Of a stretch of 64,000 nt of DNA, positions 15,012-22,092 are shown piece by piece. Source of the stretch: Rhodopseudomonas pentothenatexigens. GTDB taxonomy: Bacteria > Pseudomonadota > Alphaproteobacteria > Rhizobiales > Xanthobacteraceae. Below the pieces are notes generated by a model. That model worked only from the letters and a program-made list of their open reading frames with translations. It did no database searches and was not told the origin of the DNA. A program made the translations under genes and the position numbers. How positions within the stretch are numbered: the stretch's first letter is position 1; each line of letters starts with the position of its first letter. The DNA lies in NCBI RefSeq assembly GCF_900218015.1, contig NZ_UFQQ01000013.1, positions 1 to 64,000 of the forward strand. The letters are read 5' to 3'.

Positions 15012-17341
15012 GCATCGTCAACGAAGCCAAACAAGCCGTGCGCGGCGCCGCGATGGATGTGATGGAGAAAGCCGTCGCGCTCGCACCCGACAGCTGGATG
15101 CCGGGCGGCGAGCCTGATCCCTTGATCCGCACCAAGCACGGCTCGATCGGCGCCTCGATCCCGCGGATCGACGGCCCGTTGAAAGTTCGCGGCGCCGCGC
15201 CGTTCGCGGCGGAGTTCGCGCTCGACGGCATGCTCTATGCGGCGCTGATGTTCAGCACCGTGCCGAAGGGCCGGATCGCCACGCTCGAAACGGCTGCGGC
15301 CGAAGCCGCCCCGGGCGTCGCGCTGGTGATGACTCATCGCAACGCGCCGCGGATGAAGCCGATGCCGCTGTTCATGACCGCCGAAAAGGCCGGCGGCGGC
15401 GACAATCTGCCGATCATGCAGGACGATCGCATCCACTGGAATGGCCAGCCGATCGCGGTCGTGCTGGCCGAGACGCAGGAGCAGGCCGATCACGCCGTAT
15501 CGCTGATTCGTGCCACCTATGAGGCGGAAGCGGCGCTGACCAGTCTCGCCACCGCCAGAGCCAAGGGCACCGAGCCCGGCCTGTTCATGGGGCAGCCGCT
15601 CAAAGCCGAGAAGGGCGACGCCGAAGCGGCGTTCGCCAACGCGCCAGTCCGGGTCGATCGCCGCTACTCGACGCCGCGGCACAATCATAATGCGATCGAA
15701 CCGCACGCCGCCACGGTGATGTGGCAGGGCGACAAACTGATCGTGCACGATGCCTCGCAGGCGGTGCAGCACACCGCGTGGTCGCTCGGGGATGTGTTCG
15801 GCATCGCCGAGGAGCAGGTCCACGTCACCTCGCCGTTCGTCGGCGGCGGCTTCGGCGGCAAATGTCTGTGGCAGCATCAGGTGCTGGGCGCGGCGGCTTC
15901 CAAGCTCGCCGGCCGGCCGGTGCGGATCGCGCTGTCGCGTGAGGGCGTGTACCGGATGATCGGCGGCCGCACCCTCACCGAGCAGCGCTTCGCGATAGGC
16001 GCCGAGCCGGATGGTCGCTTCGTTGCGCTGATCCACACCGGCGTCGCCCCGACGTCGCGACAGAACGCATTTCCCGAACCGTTCATCCTGCCGACGATGA
16101 GTAGTTACGGCTCGCCGAACATCAAGCTCGAGGTCGAGACCGTGCATCTCGACATGCTGGCCAACACCTTCATGCGGGCGCCGGGCGAGTCGGTCGGCAC
16201 CTTCGCGATGGAATCGGCGATCGACGAGATGGCGGTGGCGCTCGGCATCGATCCGGTCGAGCTGCGCATCCTCAATCAGCCTACGGAAGATCCGCTGAAG
16301 GGCACGCCGTTTTCGTCGCGGCATATCGCCGAGGCATGGCGGGCCGGTGCCGAACGCTTCGGCTGGTCGAAACGGAATCCGACCGCCGCCAGTGTTCGCG
16401 ATGGCGAGTGGCTGGTCGGCATGGGCTGCGCCACCGCGACCTATCCGTACCACCGCATGCCGGGCGGCGCGGCGCGCATCACCCTGACCCGCGACGGCGC
16501 CGTCAAGGTCGAGATCGCCGCGCATGAAATGGGGATGGGCACCGCGACCGCGCATACCCAGGTGGTGGCCGAACGGCTCGGGCTGTCGCGCGATCAGGTC
16601 ACGTTTGCCTATGGCGACTCGATGTTCCCGGGCGTGGTGCTGGCGGGTGGCTCGCAGCAGACCGCGTCGATCGGCGCCTCGGTGATCGCGGCGCATCACG
16701 TGCTGATCAAGGAACTGCTCAAGCTCGCCGGCAACGACTCGCCGCTTGCCGGTCTCAGCGCCGAGGAGGTCGGTACTGTGAATGGCGGCCTTGCCAAGCT
16801 CGACGACACGTCGCGGCACGAGAGCTACGTGTCGATCCTGACGCGCTCGGGCCGCGACCATGTTTCGGCTGAAGGCAGCGCGTCGGCGCCGCTCGAAACC
16901 ATGCACTGGTCGATGCATTCGTTCGGCGCGCTGTTCTGCGAGGTCGGCGTCAACAGCGTCACCGGCGAGACACGCGTCCGGCGCTTCCTCGGATCCTACG
17001 ATTGCGGCCGCATCCTCAATCCGAAGACCGCGGCGAGTCAGTTCCGTGGCGGCATCATCATGGGCCTCGGCCTGGCGCTGATGGAGGAGACGCAGTTCGA
17101 CGAGCGCAACGGCCGGATCATGAATCCGAGTCTGGCCGAGTATCACGTCCCGGTGCATCTCGACGTGCCGGAGATCGATGTGACGTGGACCGACATCCCC
17201 GATCCGCGCGCCCCGATGGGCGCCCGCGGCATCGGCGAGATCGGTATCACCGGCGTCGGCGCGGCGGTTGCCAACGCCGTGTTCAACGCCACCGGCAAGC
17301 GCATCCGCGATCTGCCGCTGACGCTCGACAAGCTGATGTGA
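15008..17341 (+). CDS. paoC: Aldehyde oxidoreductase, molybdopterin subunit (PaoC/YagR-like)
   Basis: A 777-residue catalytic subunit. GGGFGGK marks cofactor contact, FMRAPGESVG and the MGMGT/GGSQQTAS blocks bind the molybdopterin, and the catalytic Glu lies in GARGIGEIGITG near the C-terminus. Enzymes of this type oxidise aldehydes, often aromatic, to acids. A PaoD/XdhC-type insertion chaperone normally accompanies such genes but is absent here, so it must be supplied from elsewhere. The operon is divergent from a TetR gene. The true substrate is unknown. Confidence 0.9.
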   Translation: MSIVNEAKQAVRGAAMDVMEKAVALAPDSWMPGGEPDPLIRTKHGSIGASIPRIDGPLKVRGAAPFAAEFALDGMLYAALMFSTVPKGRIATLETAAAEAAPGVALVMTHRNAPRMKPMPLFMTAEKAGGGDNLPIMQDDRIHWNGQPIAVVLAETQEQADHAVSLIRATYEAEAALTSLATARAKGTEPGLFMGQPLKAEKGDAEAAFANAPVRVDRRYSTPRHNHNAIEPHAATVMWQGDKLIVHDASQAVQHTAWSLGDVFGIAEEQVHVTSPFVGGGFGGKCLWQHQVLGAAASKLAGRPVRIALSREGVYRMIGGRTLTEQRFAIGAEPDGRFVALIHTGVAPTSRQNAFPEPFILPTMSSYGSPNIKLEVETVHLDMLANTFMRAPGESVGTFAMESAIDEMAVALGIDPVELRILNQPTEDPLKGTPFSSRHIAEAWRAGAERFGWSKRNPTAASVRDGEWLVGMGCATATYPYHRMPGGAARITLTRDGAVKVEIAAHEMGMGTATAHTQVVAERLGLSRDQVTFAYGDSMFPGVVLAGGSQQTASIGASVIAAHHVLIKELLKLAGNDSPLAGLSAEEVGTVNGGLAKLDDTSRHESYVSILTRSGRDHVSAEGSASAPLETMHWSMHSFGALFCEVGVNSVTGETRVRRFLGSYDCGRILNPKTAASQFRGGIIMGLGLALMEETQFDERNGRIMNPSLAEYHVPVHLDVPEIDVTWTDIPDPRAPMGARGIGEIGITGVGAAVANAVFNATGKRIRDLPLTLDKLM

Positions 17342-17444
17342 GGTTACGGGGAGGGCGGGCCGTACATGCTGGCGGCCCGTTCATCACTCTGCGAGAAGGT
17401 GTTCCCCGGCCGGGGACCAACGTGCGTCGCGACCGCGTAAGGGA

Positions 17445-17594
17445 TCAGTCCGCGTCGGGCGGGGGCGCGCCGGTGCAACTGCGGCACTGCCGCTTGCCAT
17501 GGGTGGCGATGCTGAGGCTCTTGCACACCAATCGCTTGGCCATCGCCTGCAACGGGCTGCGCGCCAATTGAAGTATGAACACCATCTCGAGCAT
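17445..17594 (-). CDS. Small hypothetical protein with a CxxC motif
   Basis: A 49-residue frame starting MLEMVFILQLARSP, with a basic middle and QCRSCTGAPPP near the C-terminus. GGGGAG lies nine bases before the ATG. One hydrophobic N-terminal stretch is short. I do not recognise a family; the CxxC pair hints at metal or disulfide use. It lies alone in the 403-bp gap between paoC and wrbA. It could also be chance, since such short frames are common in GC-rich DNA. Confidence 0.4.
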   Translation of the reverse strand: MLEMVFILQLARSPLQAMAKRLVCKSLSIATHGKRQCRSCTGAPPPDAD

Positions 17595-17744
17595 GTCGTC
17601 GTCTCCCCACTAGCAAGATGGAGATGGGGCGGAGGCGGGGCTCGCAGTAGTCCCGCTGCAGCGCAGCAGGCATGCGATACATGCAACTGCATTAAAACTG
17701 GCCGGATGGCGGCGGGGCGCGGTCCTGGCGCCCCGCCGTTCCGA

Positions 17745-18344
17745 TCAGCCGTGCAGCTTGATCGCAGTCTCGGCGATGCTCTTGCCCTGGTAGCGCGCAC
17801 CGGCGAGTTCGGTTTCGCTCGGCTGCCGCGAGCCGTCACCGCCGGTGATGGTGGTGGCGCCATAGGGCGCGCCGCCGGTGATCTGATCGAGCCGCATCTG
17901 GTCGCCGAAGCCGTAGTTGAGGCCGACCACCACCATGCCGAAATGCAGCAGGTTGGTGATGATCGAAAACAACGTGGTCTCCTGGCCGCCGTGCTGGGTC
18001 GCGGTCGAGGTGAAGGCGCCGCCGACCTTGCCGTTCAGCGCGCCGCGCGCCCACAGGCCGCCGGCCTGATCCAGGAAGTTGGACATCTGCGACGCCATGC
18101 GGCCGAACCGGGTGCCGGTGCCGACGACGATCGCGTCGTAATTGGCGAGATCCTCGATGGTCGCCACCGGCGCGGCCTGATCGAGCTTGTAGTGCGATGC
18201 CTTGGCGACCTCCGGCGGCACCAGCTCGGGCACGCGCTTGATGTCGACCTGGGCACCGGCCTCGCGCGCGCCTTCGGCGACCGCGTTGGCCATCGCTTCG
18301 ATGTGGCCGTAGGCCGAGTAGTAAAGAACCAGAACCTTCGCCAT
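17745..18344 (-). CDS. wrbA: NAD(P)H:quinone oxidoreductase WrbA
   Basis: A 199-residue flavodoxin-fold enzyme. The FMN phosphate-binding loop [12 protein letters not shown] is at residues 8-19. Further WrbA blocks are [32 protein letters not shown] and [17 protein letters not shown]. It reduces quinones by two electrons and so limits one-electron redox cycling. The length is standard for the family. The ATG at 18344 has a GGAGA element upstream. A palindromic repeat lies just upstream. Confidence 0.93.
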   Translation of the reverse strand: MAKVLVLYYSAYGHIEAMANAVAEGAREAGAQVDIKRVPELVPPEVAKASHYKLDQAAPVATIEDLANYDAIVVGTGTRFGRMASQMSNFLDQAGGLWARGALNGKVGGAFTSTATQHGGQETTLFSIITNLLHFGMVVVGLNYGFGDQMRLDQITGGAPYGATTITGGDGSRQPSETELAGARYQGKSIAETAIKLHG

Positions 18345-18400
18345 GGATTCTCTCCGTTTGGTTGGTGATGGGGTGGGGGAGTTGAAATTGTTAGTAGGCC

Positions 18401-18490
18401 GTCATGGCCGGGCTTGACCCGGCCATCCATCTTTCTTCGCTACGACTCTTGCGCAGTAGGATGGATGCGCGGGTCAAGCCCGCGCATGAC
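18401..18490. repeat. Palindromic repeat (GTCATGGCCGGG type)
   Basis: The left hairpin GTCATGGCCGGGCTTGACCC is mirrored by a right hairpin reading GGGTCAAGCCCGCGCATGAC, with a short spacer. It belongs to the same general class of Bradyrhizobiaceae intergenic palindromes. A degenerate piece is at 27355-27380 and a related arm at 42158-42300. Confidence 0.7.
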
Positions 18491-18513
18491 GTTGGTGACG
18501 AGAGACGGCTGCC

Positions 18514-19212
18514 TTACGCCGCGTCGACCAGCACCAGCTCGGCGTCTGCGAGCGCCGTGATGGTGAGCTTGGTCTCGCCGTGGATCGCGGCGCCGTCGCG
18601 CGCATTGACGTGCACACCGTTGACCTCGACGCTGCCGACGGCCGGCACGAGATAGAGGTGCCGCGCCTTGTCGGCGTCGTAGGTGGCGGTCTCGCCGGCC
18701 TTCAGCGTCGTCGCCAGCACCCGGGCGTCGGCGCGGATCGGCAACGCATCATTGTCGCCCGCGATGCCCGACGCGATGGTGACGAGCTTGCCGGAGCGGT
18801 TCGCCTTCGGGAACGGCTTGGAGCCCCAGGTCGGCTGGCCACCGCTCTGCGTCGGCTCGATCCAGATCTGGAAGATCCGGGTGGTCTCCGGTTCGAGGTT
18901 GTATTCGGAATGCCGGACGCCCGAACCCGCGCTCATCACCTGGACGTCGCCGGCTTCGGTGCGGCCCTTGTTGCCCAGTGAGTCCTGGTGGGTGATTGCG
19001 CCGTCGCGCACATAGGTAATGATCTCCATGTCGCGATGCGGATGCGGCGGGAAGCCGGTGTCCGGGGCGATCTCGTCGTCGTTCCAGACCCGCAAGGCGC
19101 CGTGGCCCATGTTGTTGGGGTCGTAATAGCTGGCGAACGAGAAGTGATGCTTGGCCTTGAGCCAGCCATGGTCGGCGCCGCCGAGCCGGTCGAAGGGGCG
19201 GAGTTCAATCAT
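18514..19212 (-). CDS. Pirin-family bicupin protein
   Basis: A 232-residue pirin. The cupin metal-binding block is GFPPHPHRDMEIITYV near residue 60, followed by GDVQVMSAGSGVRHSEYN; the second cupin (residues 140-230) is degenerate, as in YhhW-type pirins. Some homologues are quercetin 2,3-dioxygenases and others are redox-sensitive regulators. It is divergent from a LysR regulator, a common arrangement in proteobacteria, so it is likely induced by that regulator under redox or electrophile stress (inference). Confidence 0.88.
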   Translation of the reverse strand: MIELRPFDRLGGADHGWLKAKHHFSFASYYDPNNMGHGALRVWNDDEIAPDTGFPPHPHRDMEIITYVRDGAITHQDSLGNKGRTEAGDVQVMSAGSGVRHSEYNLEPETTRIFQIWIEPTQSGGQPTWGSKPFPKANRSGKLVTIASGIAGDNDALPIRADARVLATTLKAGETATYDADKARHLYLVPAVGSVEVNGVHVNARDGAAIHGETKLTITALADAELVLVDAA

Positions 19213-19282
19213 TGAAGCCTCCTGATGTGGGGCGCCGGGTTGGCGCCACTGACTTGCGTTGGCTCTTGAATAAGGACGACCA

Positions 19283-19305
19283 ATCGTTTCATAAATAGAA
19301 ATGAT
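19283..19305. promoter_or_regulatory. LysR-type operator candidate, pirin/LysR gap
   Basis: ATCGTTTC (19283-19290) and GAAATGAT (19298-19305) are inverted with one mismatch across seven bases, and a second GAAAC follows immediately. The site is AT-rich, lies 40 bp upstream of the LysR start, and faces the pirin gene, which fits the usual position of a LysR regulatory box. Confidence 0.5.
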
Positions 19306-19344
19306 CGAAACACATTGTTTCTGAAATTAGGCTACAGCGGTACC

Positions 19345-20268
19345 ATGACCAAGCTGCCGGACTTCGAAGCGCTGGCGATCTTCGCCAAAGTCGTGGAGCT
19401 GCGCTCGTTCGCGGCGGTGGCGGCCGAGTTGGCGCTGTCGAAGGCGACGGTGTCAAAGGCGGTGACCCGGCTGGAAACCCGGCTCGGCGCGCGGCTGTTC
19501 AACCGCACCTCGCGGCGGCTGGCGCTGACCGACGCCGGCCACCGGCTGTCCGAGCGCGCCGCGCAGCTTCTGGCGGACGGCGAGGCTGCCGAGGCCGAGG
19601 CGCTGGCGCAATCGGCGGTGCCGCGCGGCCTGGTGCGGCTGGCGGTGCCGATGACGTTCGGCGTCAAGGTGATCGCGCCGCTGCTGCCGGAGTTCTTCGC
19701 GGCCTATCCGGACGTGTCGATCGACCTGCATCTGTCGGACGCGATGGTCGATCTCATCGGCGATGGCTTCGACGCCGGCGTCCGGATCGCGACGCTGCCG
19801 GATTCCTCGCTGGTGGCGCGGCGGCTGTGCGCGATGCCGCGTTACACGGTGGCGTCGAAATCCTATCTGCAGGCGCACGGCCAGCCGACGCATCCGATGC
19901 ATCTCGCCCAGCACCGCTGTCTCGGCTACGCCTATCTGTCGACGCCGAACACCTGGCACTACACTAACGATGCCGGCGATCAGGTCGCGGTGCGGCCGGG
20001 CGGGCCGCTGCGGGTCAACAACGGCGAGGCGCTACTGCCGTCGGTGATCGCCGGGCTCGGTATCGCCGATCTGCCGGAGTTCATCGTCGGTGATGCGATC
20101 GCGGCCGGCGAAGTCGAAGTGATCTTGGATGGCTGGCACCAGCGCGAGAGCGCGGTGCATCTGGTGACGCCGCCGGGCGGGCCGCGGCCGGCACGGGTCG
20201 AGGTGCTGTCGGAATTCCTCGCCGATCGGCTCGGACGTCTCGGCCGCAAGCGGCGGAGCGCGCGCTGA
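19345..20268 (+). CDS. LysR-family transcriptional regulator
   Basis: A 307-residue regulator. The N-terminal winged helix-turn-helix (about residues 5-60) contains FAAVAAELALSKATVSKAVTRLE and LGARLFNRTSRRLALTDAG. The rest is a periplasmic-binding-like co-inducer domain of the CrgA/YafC type, with MTFGVKVIAPLLPEF and DGFDAGVRI. It is divergent from pirin and probably regulates it. The ATG at 19345 fits; an in-frame TTG at 19315 would add ten residues. Confidence 0.9.
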   Translation: MTKLPDFEALAIFAKVVELRSFAAVAAELALSKATVSKAVTRLETRLGARLFNRTSRRLALTDAGHRLSERAAQLLADGEAAEAEALAQSAVPRGLVRLAVPMTFGVKVIAPLLPEFFAAYPDVSIDLHLSDAMVDLIGDGFDAGVRIATLPDSSLVARRLCAMPRYTVASKSYLQAHGQPTHPMHLAQHRCLGYAYLSTPNTWHYTNDAGDQVAVRPGGPLRVNNGEALLPSVIAGLGIADLPEFIVGDAIAAGEVEVILDGWHQRESAVHLVTPPGGPRPARVEVLSEFLADRLGRLGRKRRSAR

Positions 20269-20282
20269 TCGGCGCGTCCGAA

Positions 20283-21116
20283 TTACTCGAGCGTGACGTT
20301 GACCTCGTAGGCCTTGTCGGGGCCGACCAGCGTGAACTTCAGCACCGCGCCAGTTGCCTGCGCGCCGGGCGGCAATCCGTCGAGCACGAAGCCGAAGCGG
20401 CGAATGTCCGGCGACGTTCCCTTGATTTCCTTGGGCACCGGCAGCGCCCAGTCCGGCGTCGGGCCTTCGACGAACAGGCTGACCTTGACGCCGGTCGGTG
20501 CGACGACGTCGACTTCGACGTCCTTGTCACCTTTGCGGACAACGTCGCGGATCGTCACAGGGCCGGCGTCGCCGACGCTGGCCGGGACGGGAACGGTATC
20601 GAGCGCCGCCGCAAGCGCACCGTCCTGGGTCGAGGCGACGCTGGCGAACGACAGCTCCGGGGCGGCCTGAACCGGGACGCACAATTTGTCGCACACCGCG
20701 TAATCCACCGTGGCGCGCAGCGTCACCGGCTTGTCGGCATGTTTGGTCACGATGCGCAGCGGCAGAACCACCTGGCCCTTGTAGCCCAGCGAAATGCCGC
20801 CGGCGCCATCGGGAAACGCCTGCGGCGCAGGCCACAGGATCGTCACCGCCTCGACGTTTTCGGACTTCGAGAAATCGAATCGCGGCGGCACGCCGGAATC
20901 TCCCGGGGTGCGCCAATACGTCTTCCAGCCCGGCTGCAACTGGAAAGCGATCCCACCCAGCAGCACGGCGCCGCTGCGCGATCCGGCCAGCAGCCGAACG
21001 GCGGAGTGCTGATCGCTGACCCAGGGCGACACGTCGTCGGCGCGCGCACCGCAGGCGGAGGCTGCAAGAACGGCGGCGGCGAACACAGCGGCTCGGGACG
21101 GAACGATTGCGGTCAT
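20283..21116 (-). CDS. Periplasmic DsbD N-terminal-domain-like protein
   Basis: A 277-residue secreted protein with a signal peptide (about residues 1-26, ending ACGARA). It matches the immunoglobulin-fold N-terminal domain of DsbD/ScsB: LGGIAFQLQPGWKTYWRTPGDSG, followed by a CxxxC pair in VDYAVCDKLCVP. That pair is the redox-active site of DsbD-alpha. There is no membrane domain and no thioredoxin domain, so a separate membrane partner must supply reducing power. It could relay electrons to periplasmic thiol proteins (inference). It is divergent from yqgE. Confidence 0.75.
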   Translation of the reverse strand: MTAIVPSRAAVFAAAVLAASACGARADDVSPWVSDQHSAVRLLAGSRSGAVLLGGIAFQLQPGWKTYWRTPGDSGVPPRFDFSKSENVEAVTILWPAPQAFPDGAGGISLGYKGQVVLPLRIVTKHADKPVTLRATVDYAVCDKLCVPVQAAPELSFASVASTQDGALAAALDTVPVPASVGDAGPVTIRDVVRKGDKDVEVDVVAPTGVKVSLFVEGPTPDWALPVPKEIKGTSPDIRRFGFVLDGLPPGAQATGAVLKFTLVGPDKAYEVNVTLE

Positions 21117-21250
21117 CCGGCGTATCTAGAGTTTGCGCGAGGCCGGGGCCACTGAAATGGCGGTGAAAGCGCGACTATTCGGCGGCCCGAGATTGATTGA
21201 CAGGATCGGCACCCGATATCAGGATGATGGTGCAACGCGAGGATCCCCTG

Positions 21251-21901
21251 ATGGAGACTGCATCCAAAAGGCCGAAGTCCGGCGCAGCCAAGAAGCCCGC
21301 CGCCAAGGCGCGCGGCGATGGGCCGAGCTATCTTGACGGCCAGCTCCTGATCGCGATGCCGGTGATGGAAGACGAGCGGTTTGCGCGCTCGGTGATCTAC
21401 ATCTGCGCGCATTCATCGGAGGGCGCCATGGGGATCATCGTCAATCGCCCGGCCGGCAGCATCGATTTCCCAGAACTGCTGGTGCAGCTCGACATCGTCG
21501 AGAAGCCCGAACAGATCAAGCTCCCCGATCACGCCGAGTCCATGAAGGTGCTGAGAGGCGGACCGGTCGAGACCGGCCGCGGATTCGTGCTGCATTCGAG
21601 TGACTTCTTCATCAAGGACGCCACCTTGCCGATCGATGACGGCATTTGTCTGACCGCCACCGTGGACATCCTCAAGGCGATCGCCGGCGGCACCGGCCCC
21701 AAGCACGCCATTCTGGCGCTCGGCTATGCCGGCTGGGCGCCCGGCCAGCTCGAAAACGAAATCCAGGAAAACGGCTGGCTGCATTGCGACGCCGACGCCG
21801 ACCTGATCTTCGGCGACGACATCGAAGACAAATACGACCGCGCGCTGCACAAGCTCGGCATCGAGCCGGGCATGCTGTCGGCGGAGGCAGGGCACGCGTA
21901 G
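21251..21901 (+). CDS. yqgE: YqgE/AlgH family protein (UPF0301)
   Basis: A 216-residue cytoplasmic protein of the UPF0301 family. Signature blocks are [57 protein letters not shown] and [16 protein letters not shown]. The family's role is not settled. The N-terminal 30 residues are basic and alanine-rich, an extension common in alphaproteobacteria. I take the ATG at 21251; in-frame ATGs at 21224 and 21227 are possible. Confidence 0.88.
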   Translation: METASKRPKSGAAKKPAAKARGDGPSYLDGQLLIAMPVMEDERFARSVIYICAHSSEGAMGIIVNRPAGSIDFPELLVQLDIVEKPEQIKLPDHAESMKVLRGGPVETGRGFVLHSSDFFIKDATLPIDDGICLTATVDILKAIAGGTGPKHAILALGYAGWAPGQLENEIQENGWLHCDADADLIFGDDIEDKYDRALHKLGIEPGMLSAEAGHA

Positions 21902-21906
21902 CACTG

Positions 21907-22011
21907 ACGTCATCGCCCGCGCATGCGGGCGACCCAGTATTCCAGGGCCGCCCTTACTCCATCGCGAACTCACCGCCGTACTGGATCGCCCGCGTACGCG
22001 GGCGATGACGT
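21907..22011. repeat. Family A palindromic repeat
   Basis: The left hairpin GTCATCGCCCGCGCATGCGG with CCAGTATTCCAG, and the right hairpin TACTGGATCGCCC ending GATGACGT, match the copy at 133-242. It lies between the convergent yqgE and the EAL-domain gene. Confidence 0.82.
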
Positions 22012-22092
22012 GGGTGTTTCGGGAGGGTGTGGCGGGCTACAAGCCGCCACGATTTGCCATGCGCCGCGTGCTGAGCTGACAGCGTAGTCGCT

